A DNA stretch of 62,689 bases. Origin: an uncultured Dorea sp. (GTDB lineage Bacteria > Bacillota > Clostridia > Lachnospirales > Lachnospiraceae). The stretch lies in the NCBI GenBank assembly GCA_910584265.1, contig CAJTZE010000015.1, forward strand, positions 1 through 62,689, given 5' to 3'. Below, piece after piece: positions 1 through 8,343 of the stretch (within the stretch, counting starts at the first letter, position 1; each line of letters opens with the position of its first letter). A model generated the notes under the pieces. The model made no database searches. It saw only the letters and a list, made by a program, of their open reading frames with translations, and was not told the DNA's origin. A program made the position numbers and the translations under genes.

Positions 1-87
1 TTAGAATCTTCAGGGTCGTTGTCTATTGTTTAGTTATCAAGGTTCTTTGCTGTCTGCCGTTCGGTGTCTCATCGATTCGGCTTAAAC
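1..87 (-). other. Leader of an rRNA-type operon running off the left edge
   Basis: Read on the minus strand, the sequence below the promoter at 88-117 has no open frame. It contains an A-rich leader resembling the short conserved leaders in front of clostridial 16S genes. No 16S sequence lies inside the window, so the rRNA assignment is inference from promoter strength, leader style and the nearby tRNA. Confidence 0.5.
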
Positions 88-117
88 ATAATAGCATTTT
101 AGGGCGAATCTTGTCAA
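88..117 (-). promoter_or_regulatory. Strong promoter firing out of the left edge
   Basis: The -35 TTGACA (112-117) and -10 TATTAT (88-93) are separated by 18 bp on the minus strand, within an A/T-rich stretch. It fits a stable-RNA promoter for the operon beyond the window. Confidence 0.7.
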
Positions 118-225
118 GCACTTTTTTAAAGTTTTTTTATTTTTTTCAACTTTCAAAATTCCTGCTATATATACGCTATCCTGCAAGCATTTCCATATAC
201 AGCTGTTTGCCCCTATATGCCTAAA

Positions 226-314
226 CGGAGAAAGAGGGATTTGAACCCTCGCGCCGCTATTAACGACCTACTCCCTTTCCAGGGGAGCCCCTTCAGCCTC
301 TTGGGTATTTCTCC
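226..314 (-). tRNA. tRNA-Ser (GGA anticodon)
   Basis: An 89-nt class II tRNA with a long variable arm. The acceptor stem GGAGAAA pairs with TTTCTCC, the discriminator base is G, the T-loop GTTCAAAT motif is present, and the anticodon loop reads CTGGAAA, giving anticodon GGA. CCA is not encoded. Confidence 0.95.
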
Positions 315-343
315 ATACTGCTTTAAAAGCGAGACCGAAAACT

Positions 344-372
344 ATTATATTCTCCAGTCCCGCTTTTGTCAA
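344..372 (-). promoter_or_regulatory. Consensus promoter of tRNA-Ser(GGA)
   Basis: The -35 TTGACA (367-372), a 17-bp spacer and the -10 TATAAT (344-349) are a perfect sigma-A consensus, about 30 bp before the tRNA 5' end. Confidence 0.85.
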
Positions 373-431
373 TGGTTTTTTTTAATTTCCGTTACACAAT
401 CAGATTTGTCAGGCTCGCCCGTTTTTAGCTT

Positions 432-1712
432 CTATTTTAATGTCTGACCGTCCAAATCAATCGTTATCACCTTATCCGTATCCGGGTCTACACTCACCAT
501 GCAATAATTCATGCCGTCACCATCATACCATGTATAGCTGTCCGAATAATCGCCTTCATAGCTGTCATCCGGCTCACCCCACTTTTCAAAAACCGTACTG
601 ATATCTGTACCCATCTGGATATTTCCCGGAAAAATAACCGTTACAACTCCATCCTCTACATCATAGTCACTTACATAGATTCCATTCACAGTACATTCTC
701 TTACTGCATGCGCTTCTTCTGCATTATTGCTGACTACAAACACCAGAGAATGATAATCGTCATCTTCAAAAAATACCAATTCATAATCATTTTTATTGAT
801 CACATAGTCTTCCGGAGTCGTCTCCGCATCCATCATCAGTCCGCTGGCTTCCACTTCTTCAATCGAACAGGGAAAGGTCAGTACAACATCGTTCACCTGA
901 ACAGTATAGCTCCTCCAGCTCTCTCCTAGATCTTCACTTGCCTCGGCCGGGGCAGGCACGGGACTTACAGACTTGTCTTCGTCGTACTCGTCTTCATCAT
1001 CCAGCGGGCTGGATAAAATCGGGGTATCAGCTCTTCCCAGTTCTTCAAAGGCATCATATACTCCCAGCGCTCCTGCGGCGACACAAGAAATAATTCCCAG
1101 AACTGCACCAACGATCATAAAAATCTTTGCCTTTTTAGCCGCATTCTCCGCCCCTGCATAATCTCCAATTCTCTGCAGGGAATCTATCTTACTGGCAAAT
1201 ATGATACTTACGATTCCCAGCGGCAGACAGCAGCAGATCGTTGAAAGAATCGAAAAAATAAGATACGGCGTACCATTAATCGGTTTAACCGGCTGACTAT
1301 AACCATTATCCGGCTGGCTGTAATACCCTGTCTGCTGGCCATAATCCGGCTGACTATAGCCATTTCCCGGCTGGCCGTAGCTATAGCCTCCCTGATTATT
1401 CCCATACTGACTCTGGTCATTTCCGTTCTGGCCGCCAGCTGAGCCGCCATAGGTATACCCGTTCTGGCTGTAATCCGGACTTCCGTAGGTATATCCTCCC
1501 TGACCGTATCCATATCCGTTCTGACTCCCTTCCGGCTCATTATAACGATTTTCTTCCTGGCCGCCGTACTCTATCTGCTTATTCGGGTCTTCATACTGCG
1601 GCGCAGGCTGTTCCTGATCCTCATGATTATCTGTCCGCACCGCCTCTGTTCCACAGACCGGACAATATTTTACGCCTTCTTCCATTTCATTTCCACAAAA
1701 TGTACACTTCAT
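432..1712 (-). CDS. Zinc-ribbon, Tyr/Gly/Gln-rich, CD225/dispanin-like membrane protein
   Basis: A 426-residue protein of unknown function. It starts with a zinc ribbon (Cys3, Cys6, Cys17, Cys20). A low-complexity stretch of Tyr, Gly, Gln, Asn and Ser follows (about 45-140), built from short imperfect YGQ/NGY/SQP units. Two membrane segments (about 149-173 and 196-218) flank a polar loop containing GDYAGA and a KKAK motif, which resembles the CD225/dispanin or DUF4190 group. An acidic linker and a C-terminal domain of about 150 residues, probably extracytoplasmic, complete it. A clear ribosome binding site (GGAAGGAG) precedes the ATG. The DUF2752 gene lies 19 bp upstream on the same strand, so the two are probably co-transcribed. 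Confidence 0.75.
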   Translation of the reverse strand: MKCTFCGNEMEEGVKYCPVCGTEAVRTDNHEDQEQPAPQYEDPNKQIEYGGQEENRYNEPEGSQNGYGYGQGGYTYGSPDYSQNGYTYGGSAGGQNGNDQSQYGNNQGGYSYGQPGNGYSQPDYGQQTGYYSQPDNGYSQPVKPINGTPYLIFSILSTICCCLPLGIVSIIFASKIDSLQRIGDYAGAENAAKKAKIFMIVGAVLGIISCVAAGALGVYDAFEELGRADTPILSSPLDDEDEYDEDKSVSPVPAPAEASEDLGESWRSYTVQVNDVVLTFPCSIEEVEASGLMMDAETTPEDYVINKNDYELVFFEDDDYHSLVFVVSNNAEEAHAVRECTVNGIYVSDYDVEDGVVTVIFPGNIQMGTDISTVFEKWGEPDDSYEGDYSDSYTWYDGDGMNYCMVSVDPDTDKVITIDLDGQTLK

Positions 1713-1731
1713 AATGCTCTCCTTCCTTCGA

Positions 1732-2181
1732 TCACACTGTTGCAGGTGCTAATAATATAAATGGATAAACCTCTATATTTCTGACAATTCCAAATAGAAC
1801 GAAAATCAGCAGTATCGCCTTAGGTATCCATCCGGGTATATGAATGCTCACACGCTCCCTTCCATAAATCAGCCACTGCAAGCCGCATGCGGCATAATAC
1901 AGCCCAAGCCACGGCAGTAAAACGATCAGCACCGGATTGTACCGGAATGCCTGATACAGCTGTCCATGCAGAAGAGCATAGCAGGCTCTCCCCGCCCCGC
2001 ACCCAGGGCAGTAATAACCTGTAAGAAAATAAACAGGACACGCAAGCATTAGTTCCCCTTTAGGATTATGATAATATAAAAACAACGTCCCTGCAAGTAA
2101 TATCAGCAGAATAAGCACTATCACTGCCGCCCGGATTTCCTTTTTTATAATTCCCGGGCTTTCATATAACCGCTCTCTCAT
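1732..2181 (-). CDS. DUF2752 family membrane protein
   Basis: A 149-residue protein with a cytoplasmic N-terminus and about three membrane helices (near 18-36, 77-98 and 120-140). The YYCPGCGAGRA motif around residues 56-66 is the hallmark of DUF2752, with paired cysteines 58 and 61. The family has no established biochemical role. The downstream gene encodes the zinc-ribbon/CD225-like protein, an arrangement that suggests a joint membrane function, but nothing here identifies it. Confidence 0.8.
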   Translation of the reverse strand: MRERLYESPGIIKKEIRAAVIVLILLILLAGTLFLYYHNPKGELMLACPVYFLTGYYCPGCGAGRACYALLHGQLYQAFRYNPVLIVLLPWLGLYYAACGLQWLIYGRERVSIHIPGWIPKAILLIFVLFGIVRNIEVYPFILLAPATV

Positions 2182-2246
2182 TTCCTGCTCACCGCTTCTT
2201 CCCTTATCATTTTATTAGCTTTTTTTAATATAGCCGCATTTCACAA

Positions 2247-2274
2247 AAAGAGTCTTGCTTACGCAAGACTCTTT
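2247..2274 (-). terminator. Terminator of tRNA-Ser(TGA)
   Basis: A 12-bp perfect stem with a 4-nt loop, followed on the minus strand by TTTTTG. It lies just past the 3' end of the tRNA. The plus-strand side also ends in a short T run, so it may act on both strands. Confidence 0.85.
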
Positions 2275-2282
2275 CCATCTAA

Positions 2283-2368
2283 CGGAGAGGGTGGGATTCG
2301 AACCCACGTGCCCTTGCGGACAAACGGTTTTCAAGACCGCCTCGTTATGACCACTTCGATACCTCTCC
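2283..2368 (-). tRNA. tRNA-Ser (TGA anticodon)
   Basis: An 86-nt class II tRNA with acceptor stem GGAGAGG/CCTCTCC, a long variable arm, a GTTCGAAT T-loop and anticodon loop CTTGAAA, giving anticodon TGA. No CCA is encoded. Confidence 0.95.
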
Positions 2369-2408
2369 ACATATTAACCTGTTGCTAACAACTTATAATA
2401 CATCTATT

Positions 2409-2437
2409 ATTCTAGCATTACATTTCACCAGTGTCAA
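2409..2437 (-). promoter_or_regulatory. Promoter of tRNA-Ser(TGA)
   Basis: The -35 TTGACA (2432-2437), 17-bp spacer and -10 TAGAAT (2409-2414) are on the minus strand, about 40 bp before the tRNA. Confidence 0.8.
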
Positions 2438-2468
2438 TATATATTTTAAGATTTTATCTCATTTTCAA

Positions 2469-2915
2469 CTAATCCCATTCCTCATCGGCTCCTTCTTCAT
2501 CCGGGTCACGATCCAGCCGCATCCTGAGTGCTTCCAGCGCCCGGATCCAGCCCATATACTTTTTACGCATCTTCTTATCAAATGCGTCCGTTATCTCCAG
2601 AAAATCATAAATGTTGTTTCCCACAAGCTTTTTCTCAAACAGCTCGTCTACGGAATGAAACTTTGCCAGAAATGAAATTCCATCCAGAATCATCACTCCC
2701 TTAATAATACCATCCCGGTCCGCCGCGATCATAACAATGTTTCCATTGAAGAATTTTCCCTTTTTTTGACCGATCCCCACATTACCCAGCTTATGAATCT
2801 CCCTTACCGTCCTACGATAATTTTTAACCTGATAGTATCCTCCCAGAGCCTGCAGCAGAAATGCGGCAAATACCACAAACAAAATCTTTGATATTGCAGG
2901 TAATTCACTAAACAT
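2469..2915 (-). CDS. gutM: GutM-like glucitol operon activator
   Basis: A 148-residue protein with an N-terminal membrane segment (about 8-28) and a soluble domain that matches the GutM family: a QALGGYYQ-type motif after the membrane segment, a GNVGIGQKKGKF motif, and an IVMIAADRDG strand. The tail is acidic. In enterobacteria GutM activates the sorbitol operon. Here it is the last gene behind the PTS genes, the position expected for this family. It is separated from the oxidoreductase gene by about 107 bp that include a strong stem-loop. Confidence 0.8.
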   Translation of the reverse strand: MFSELPAISKILFVVFAAFLLQALGGYYQVKNYRRTVREIHKLGNVGIGQKKGKFFNGNIVMIAADRDGIIKGVMILDGISFLAKFHSVDELFEKKLVGNNIYDFLEITDAFDKKMRKKYMGWIRALEALRMRLDRDPDEEGADEEWD

Positions 2916-2946
2916 GGTGCGCTTTCCTCCCTATAGCCGGGAAGGA

Positions 2947-2976
2947 GTCCCGCCAGCTCACATAAGCCGGCAGGAC
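2947..2976 (-). other. Intercistronic stem-loop before gutM
   Basis: An 11-bp GC-rich stem (with G-T wobbles) around an 8-nt loop. No T run follows, so it is more likely an RNA-stabilising or processing structure than a terminator. Confidence 0.45.
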
Positions 2977-3022
2977 CCCTGGACCCAAACTATTATATCC
3001 CGTTATTGATTATCAGAACCGA

Positions 3023-4342
3023 TTACAGTACATTTCTTCCGTACATTGCATCCTGCTCTTTTCTCAGCTTGTAAATCAGAGTTGTCTTATCAAGGTCGAT
3101 CATATCGTATGTGATCAGTGTTCCCTTCTTAACATCCTGCTTCATTACGGCTTTGTTAGTTACAAGACCAAATGGTACATATCCATTTGCATTAGACTCT
3201 TCAGCCGTTGCAATAGAACCATGCGTTGTAAAACCGCCGATACCATCAATGGCCTGTCCTGCCTTCAAATCAATCTTAGCTCTTGTAATACACTCAGATA
3301 CAAGGCCGTTCTTAGCTACACAGGTAGCATCTCCTTCGATAACGGCTCTTGCAACTGAAAGAGGTGTCTCAAGATTGCAAAGGTGGTATGGACGATACAG
3401 TGTCCACAGAGGGCCGGGACCCATGCTATGGTATCCAAGCTGATATGCAATCTCTGCATTTGGTGTAGATACGGTTACAAATACTCCAGGAGCAATGCCG
3501 TTGATGTATTCAACAACGCCATGTTTGTTTAGAATACCGCCGTCTTTCTTAAGCTTCAGAATCTCGTTCATCTCCTTGATTCCTTCTGTACCCGGAGATG
3601 TCTTCGGACCATGTCCGCCGATCACATCCGGAACAAGTCCTGTGTAGTTAGACATAGCCGTCATCTCAACCATGGTCTTTGTTCCATCCTTAAATGCACA
3701 CAACATCTTTGGACTCATCTTACGGCGTGTAGCTTCCTCAAGGACTGTATCTGGGTTGCAGTCATAATCAATCTTATTGTTCTTGCCTTTACCCATAACC
3801 TCTACGTTCAGTCCCATAGCCTTAGCGAAGCTGTACAAGTGCATTACAGCGCCCGGCTCGTCTCCGTCTGAGCCTGAGTAGATCACGCCTTCCTCTTCTG
3901 CTAATTTCTTAAGGTATGGCCCAATTACAACATCAGTCTCAACATTCAGCATAATAACGTGCTTTTTGTTTCTCATAGCGTCCGTAGCAACCTTAGCGCC
4001 TACATCCGGCACGCCTGTAGCGTCGATCACGCACTCTACCAGGTTAGCCTGAGATACAAAATCCGCATCCTCGCATGCAACATACTTGCCTGCTTCCATT
4101 GCTGCATTTGCCTGCTCTAATGTCTTAGCCTGTACGATATCTTCGTCTGAAACTTCTGCATATTTGAACGCATGTACAGCATTCTCAATCTTGATGTCAG
4201 AAACGATCGCCGGCATCATGCCTTTCATGAGTACCATCTGTGTAACCATGCCGCGGCCCATCTGACCGGCGCCTACGATACCAACGCGGATAATCTTTCC
4301 GTCTTCTTCTCTCTTGAGAAGCTTTTTGTCCAAATTAAGCAT
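3023..4342 (-). CDS. COG4091-type NAD(P)-dependent oxidoreductase with SAF domain
   Basis: A 439-residue protein. The N-terminal Rossmann fold is marked by GAGQMGRG at about 24-31. The middle region resembles the predicted homoserine dehydrogenase-like COG4091 family (SGSDGDEPGAVMHLYSFAKAMGL; GHGPKTSPGTEGI). A C-terminal SAF-like segment (about 360-430) follows. It lies between srlB and gutM, exactly where enterobacteria have sorbitol-6-phosphate dehydrogenase (srlD), so it probably acts on the phosphorylated product of the PTS. The substrate is not known. It is unlikely to be an amino-acid biosynthetic homoserine dehydrogenase, given the operon. Confidence 0.75.
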   Translation of the reverse strand: MLNLDKKLLKREEDGKIIRVGIVGAGQMGRGMVTQMVLMKGMMPAIVSDIKIENAVHAFKYAEVSDEDIVQAKTLEQANAAMEAGKYVACEDADFVSQANLVECVIDATGVPDVGAKVATDAMRNKKHVIMLNVETDVVIGPYLKKLAEEEGVIYSGSDGDEPGAVMHLYSFAKAMGLNVEVMGKGKNNKIDYDCNPDTVLEEATRRKMSPKMLCAFKDGTKTMVEMTAMSNYTGLVPDVIGGHGPKTSPGTEGIKEMNEILKLKKDGGILNKHGVVEYINGIAPGVFVTVSTPNAEIAYQLGYHSMGPGPLWTLYRPYHLCNLETPLSVARAVIEGDATCVAKNGLVSECITRAKIDLKAGQAIDGIGGFTTHGSIATAEESNANGYVPFGLVTNKAVMKQDVKKGTLITYDMIDLDKTTLIYKLRKEQDAMYGRNVL

Positions 4343-4377
4343 AATTCATCTCTCCTTATCTACAATAAAATAATAAA

Positions 4378-4749
4378 TTAATAAATACGAACCTCTGCGC
4401 CCTCTTTAAGGTCGTCTTCTGTTACCACATCACAGCCTTCCAGCATGATACATCCCGGAAGCGCCGCCTCTGAGCCTCCTGCAAAATTAATGGTGCAGTG
4501 TCCCATTTCCCTTAAAGTATAAGGCGCTTCAATGCCAACTGCAGTTATTACATATTCCTTATCAGCAATCTTCATGGTATCGCCTACCATAGGATCTCCC
4601 CAAACCTCTGACTTTGTGTGAAGCACAGAAATATCTGCAAGCTCCTGCGGTGCATCCTCATTAAAGAGGATGAAGAATTTGTTGTCTGGGTCATCCAGAA
4701 ACGAAAGCGCTTCCGGCCCGTGTCTTACAATCTTAACCTGAAATTTCAT
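4378..4749 (-). CDS. srlB: PTS glucitol/sorbitol-type IIA component
   Basis: A 123-residue cytosolic IIA domain of the glucitol PTS family. His44 in the LHTKSE motif is the likely phospho-acceptor from HPr. The conserved GDTMKIADKEY and YTLREMGHCTINF segments are present and the length matches SrlB (about 120). It follows srlE by 54 bp and precedes the oxidoreductase by 35 bp, in one operon. The sugar could be sorbitol, another hexitol or a shorter polyol. Confidence 0.88.
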   Translation of the reverse strand: MKFQVKIVRHGPEALSFLDDPDNKFFILFNEDAPQELADISVLHTKSEVWGDPMVGDTMKIADKEYVITAVGIEAPYTLREMGHCTINFAGGSEAALPGCIMLEGCDVVTEDDLKEGAEVRIY

Positions 4750-4803
4750 ACAATTTCTCCTCTCAAATTACGAAAGCTTTTCCTAGTTACTTAATCCTGC
4801 ATC

Positions 4804-5805
4804 CTAGAACATTCCAATACTGAAGACAAATGCAAGCAGTACGGAAAGAGGACCTGTAATCATACGCTCGAACAATACCGCCGGAACACCAAGTTCGATC
4901 GTCTCAGGCTCAGCATCTCCAAGAGAAAGTCCAACAGGAACGAAGTCACCGCCAACCTGGGCGTCAATAGCAAACAGAGCACAGAGAGCATATTTAGCCG
5001 GAATTGCACCTGTTGCAAACTGAGCGCCAAGCAATGTACCTACAACCTGCGCAATAACGGCACCAGGCCCAAGGATTGGTGACAGGAACGGGAGACCGCA
5101 GATGAAAGAAATCACGATCATTCCCGGAAGGGTTCCACATAACGGGGCAACCGTATTCGCAATAACATCGCCAAGTCCGCTGGCACTGATAATACCAAGT
5201 AATGTAGCTGTAAAAGCCATGAATGGAAGGATATTCTTGATAACCATGTCGATGGTCTCACGGCCTGCAGCGAAGAATTTATTAACCACAGCACCGACGC
5301 CCTTACCGATACGTACCACGATCCCCTGCTTCTGTCCGGCCTGAGCTGCCGCGATTTCTTCCTTAGCCTGAGCCTTTGTCTTCGGGCCGTTATCAGCCTT
5401 TGACGCGGCCTGAGCTGCCGCCGCCTCTACTGCAGAGCCGTCTGCATAGGAAATATCGCTTTCTGTTACGCCAGACACATAATTATCTTCTTTGATATAC
5501 TGTGCAAGAGGGCCGGACTGGCCAACCTGCATCAGATTAACCGTAAAGATACCTTTCTTCGGGTAAACGCCGCAGCGAGCGGTTCCGCCGCAGTCAACAA
5601 CTGCTACCATAACCTCATCATCCGGGCATCCGGTCTTGAAACCGTCAACAACCTCTCCGCCTGTCATATCCGCAATTAACTGTGCAACAGGAGTGATTCC
5701 GCCGCCGGTAACATTCAGTACCTTATGGCATTTCTCTGTCGGCGTAATAGTCAGAGGACCGCCCCATCCGCCTGCGCCAGCTTTGATTGTAATAGATTTA
5801 TACAT
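4804..5805 (-). CDS. srlE: PTS glucitol/sorbitol-type IIB-containing component
   Basis: A 333-residue protein. The start at 5805 (MYKSITI) is chosen because GAGGAGG lies just upstream; an in-frame start 18 bp earlier would lack a binding site. Residues 1-130 are the IIB domain, with DCGGTARCG (Cys72 and Cys78; Cys72 is the likely phosphocysteine). An Ala-rich linker follows, and then a membrane region of about four helices (195-333) containing the GPGAVIAQV and PVGLSLGDAEPETIE motifs. It works with srlA to import and phosphorylate the polyol. srlA ends 22 bp upstream. Confidence 0.88.
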   Translation of the reverse strand: MYKSITIKAGAGGWGGPLTITPTEKCHKVLNVTGGGITPVAQLIADMTGGEVVDGFKTGCPDDEVMVAVVDCGGTARCGVYPKKGIFTVNLMQVGQSGPLAQYIKEDNYVSGVTESDISYADGSAVEAAAAQAASKADNGPKTKAQAKEEIAAAQAGQKQGIVVRIGKGVGAVVNKFFAAGRETIDMVIKNILPFMAFTATLLGIISASGLGDVIANTVAPLCGTLPGMIVISFICGLPFLSPILGPGAVIAQVVGTLLGAQFATGAIPAKYALCALFAIDAQVGGDFVPVGLSLGDAEPETIELGVPAVLFERMITGPLSVLLAFVFSIGMF

Positions 5806-5827
5806 AATTTGACCTCCTCTCAACTAA

Positions 5828-6346
5828 TTAAGCACTCTTCTTTGCCATTGAAGCATAGATTTTCTCACATAAGATACCGCGGATCAGAATTACAACCAGA
5901 CCGCAAAGGAAATATCTTACTGCCAGACCTGCAGTTGCATAACCAGCCTCAGCAACACCTGCAGAAATACCTGTCCATACGAACAGCTCGCCTGCATTAG
6001 CATGAGGGAAAAGTCCCGTAATCGGATGTACAAAGCTTACTGCCGCATCATAGAATGCAGGTTTGTACTTCTCATCCAGAAAACGTCCGAATGTATAACA
6101 TGCCGGATTTGCCAGGAAGAATACTGCAATCAAAGGAAGCAGTGTATACCGAAGCACCATGTACTTGGTAATCTTCTGCGCAAAATTCTCAACATTCTCA
6201 GTACCAACAATCTTAATGATAGAGTTTACCGCCGTCATCAGACACACTACAAGCGGGATAATGCCGGTAACCCAGCCCATAAATTGTTCGCCGCCTGCTT
6301 GAAATAGACCTATAAATCCACTTGCCACATTAGAAATAACATCCAT
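5828..6346 (-). CDS. srlA: PTS glucitol/sorbitol-type IIC component
   Basis: A 172-residue membrane protein with about four helices, close to the 180-190 residues usual for SrlA. Family motifs include an N-terminal GLFQAGGEQFMGWVTGIIPL and a later HANAGELFVWTGI segment. It is the first PTS gene after the regulator and is preceded by GGAGGAG. It forms the sugar channel with the membrane half of SrlE. Confidence 0.88.
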   Translation of the reverse strand: MDVISNVASGFIGLFQAGGEQFMGWVTGIIPLVVCLMTAVNSIIKIVGTENVENFAQKITKYMVLRYTLLPLIAVFFLANPACYTFGRFLDEKYKPAFYDAAVSFVHPITGLFPHANAGELFVWTGISAGVAEAGYATAGLAVRYFLCGLVVILIRGILCEKIYASMAKKSA

Positions 6347-6368
6347 AGTCTCTCCTCCATTTACTCAA

Positions 6369-6412
6369 TTATAGTATCCTGTATATATAAAATGTCCATA
6401 ACGGTACAGACA
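6369..6412 (-). promoter_or_regulatory. Possible srl operon promoter
   Basis: The 144-bp gap between the regulator and srlA holds a TTGTCT hexamer and a TTATAT box at 17-bp spacing, plus a TATAAT close to the srlA binding site. The hexamers are imperfect, so the exact promoter is uncertain. Confidence 0.3.
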
Positions 6413-6490
6413 ATCCGCCCCTGCATCCGGGCCCATGATCCAAAGGAGGCGTCCTCCCATTATATCATTTATATATCCGTCTCATCTGCC

Positions 6491-7456
6491 TTACAGCAGC
6501 TTCTCGGCCGCATCAATATTTGTGATCAGCATATTGATGTATCCGCCTTTGATCGCCCCTCTGATCGCCTCTGCCTTGTTTTCTCCTCCGGCAATGGCAA
6601 TCCGGTTTCTCACCCTGCGTATCATCTCCGGTGGTATGCCCGCCACCCGGTCGTTAAATTCCCTGAACTTCTCGGTATTACCGTCCTTATCAAAGAAATG
6701 AAGGGCAATATCTCCCACAAGACCATCTTTCGCAAAATGATCCAGCTCTTTTTCGGTAATATATCCTGCCTGTACTAAGGTGGATTCCACCTTGTGCGGG
6801 ATCCCGATTCCCATAATAATTGTATCCAGCTTCTGGAAATCATCAAAGATATAACTTACTGCTTTTTCCTTCAAAAACGACTGCATAACCGTCTTCTCTG
6901 AAAAAACTGCCGGCGACAGAAATTGTGTATAAGAGCCGCCGAACTTACCTGCAAATTCCAGCGCAATCCGGTTACTCTGCACATCCACCTTGTCAACCGT
7001 ACTCTGGCTGATCCCTCCGACTAACGGCACAAACATATAATGGTTATCCTTGCTGAAGACCCGGTTGGTCTTCACCACATTATGCAGGGTATGTCCCATA
7101 GAAACGCCGATACACTCGCCGTCCTTAAAAAACTGGGACAGATACAAGGCCGCCCTCTCGTACATGCGGGATACCGACTCTGTTTTCGTATCCAAAGCGC
7201 TGCTCTCCACAACAATGGCTTCCTTAAGCCCGTATTTGCGCTCCAGCGCTTTCTCCAGCTTATTATATGAAAACTGAACCGGATTGATCACCTCTACCCG
7301 GACGATACCGCTCTCCTTGCCCTTCTGGAGCATCCGCGATACCGTTGCCCTGGAAATCCCCAAATAGTCACTGACCTCCTGCTGACGCATATCGTCTTCA
7401 TAATACAAACTGCAAACCTTGTAAATCAAACGCCAATCATCAACTATCTTCTTCAT
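6491..7456 (-). CDS. SorC-family sugar-binding transcriptional regulator
   Basis: A 321-residue regulator. Residues 1-60 form a helix-turn-helix (RQQEVSDYLGISRATVSRML). The remainder is the SorC sugar-phosphate-binding domain, with typical strings such as GVSMGHTLHNVV, FVPLVGGISQ and IIMGIGIPHKV, and a C-terminal IAIAGGENKAEAIRGA. It probably controls the downstream PTS genes in response to the phosphorylated polyol. Enterobacterial srl operons use a DeoR-type SrlR instead. Confidence 0.85.
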   Translation of the reverse strand: MKKIVDDWRLIYKVCSLYYEDDMRQQEVSDYLGISRATVSRMLQKGKESGIVRVEVINPVQFSYNKLEKALERKYGLKEAIVVESSALDTKTESVSRMYERAALYLSQFFKDGECIGVSMGHTLHNVVKTNRVFSKDNHYMFVPLVGGISQSTVDKVDVQSNRIALEFAGKFGGSYTQFLSPAVFSEKTVMQSFLKEKAVSYIFDDFQKLDTIIMGIGIPHKVESTLVQAGYITEKELDHFAKDGLVGDIALHFFDKDGNTEKFREFNDRVAGIPPEMIRRVRNRIAIAGGENKAEAIRGAIKGGYINMLITNIDAAEKLL

Positions 7457-7495
7457 CCGGTCTCCTCTCGCTTTCTGAAATCATCTTACATGAAT

Positions 7496-7517
7496 ATTGT
7501 ACAGATATCAATACAAT
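7496..7517. promoter_or_regulatory. Inverted repeat upstream of the SorC-family regulator
   Basis: ATTGTA and TACAAT arms are separated by 10 bp, about 40 bp before the regulator start. This size and position suit an operator for autoregulation; direct evidence is lacking. Confidence 0.4.
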
Positions 7518-7641
7518 GTGCTTGAATTTTTGTCTAAGTTCACTATTTTTGCAGGATGCATTTTTACATTTGTTCAACACTTTTGTATAAATTGTCAAAT
7601 TAATAACAAACATAAAAAAAACGGTTCACGCATCGGTGTAT

Positions 7642-8343
7642 TTATAATTCTCTGCCTCTTAAGATCACCTCCGCAACAAACAAATCATCCATCGTTGTAA
7701 TCTTAAGATTCTCATACGAACCCTCTACCATTTTCACCTTGCATTTCCCGTGCATTTCCACAATCATAGCATCGTCTGTAATGCCTTCCATATTTCCTCT
7801 GCGCACCGCATCGTGAGCTTCCCTGATAATATTATAACGGAATACCTGCGGTGTCTGTACACTCCATACGCGGCTCCGCTTTGGAGTTTTTGTAACAAAC
7901 TGTTCCCTGTCTAAAATCTTAATCGTATCCTTCGCCGGCATCCCCACCGCACAGGCTCCTGTCTGTTTTACAGCGTCAAGCGCACGCTTTAACATCTCTC
8001 TGTCAATAAAGGGCCTGGTTCCATCATGTATATACACATAATCTGTATTTCTGCACGCCAATAAGCCGGCGTATACGGAATCATACCGCTCCTTGCCGCC
8101 GACTACAACCTTTCTCACCTTACGGAATCCATATTTCTCTACAATATTCTTCTGGCAGTAATCCACGCAGTCGCTGCTTGTCACAAGAATAATGTCCTGT
8201 ATAAAGGGCGCCCTGTCAAAACAAAGTAACGAATAATACACGATCGGCTTTCCTGCAATATTTAAAAACTGCTTCTTAATCCTGCTCTTCATCCTTCGTC
8301 CCTGGCCTGCCGCCAGCACAATTGCCGTACATCGTTCTTTCAT
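7642..8343 (-). CDS. ispD: 2-C-methyl-D-erythritol 4-phosphate cytidylyltransferase
   Basis: A 233-residue nucleotidyltransferase of the MEP isoprenoid pathway that joins CTP and MEP. The N-terminal LAAGQGRRM signature with a downstream KQFL lysine, the YIHDGTRPF motif and the AVGMPAKDTIK strand identify IspD. It abuts the stop of tsaD and is the last gene of the tsa operon, an arrangement that implies read-through transcription. Confidence 0.93.
   Translation of the reverse strand: MKERCTAIVLAAGQGRRMKSRIKKQFLNIAGKPIVYYSLLCFDRAPFIQDIILVTSSDCVDYCQKNIVEKYGFRKVRKVVVGGKERYDSVYAGLLACRNTDYVYIHDGTRPFIDREMLKRALDAVKQTGACAVGMPAKDTIKILDREQFVTKTPKRSRVWSVQTPQVFRYNIIREAHDAVRRGNMEGITDDAMIVEMHGKCKVKMVEGSYENLKITTMDDLFVAEVILRGREL

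Noticed and set aside
1290..1540. Repeats that could suggest a CRISPR array
   Set aside because: The repeats are short, imperfect, in frame and encode the Tyr/Gly/Gln-rich segment; there are no spacers or cas genes.
6400..6460. GGAGG/CCTCC mini-hairpin between the SorC regulator and srlA as a terminator
   Set aside because: The stem is only about 5 bp and no T run follows.
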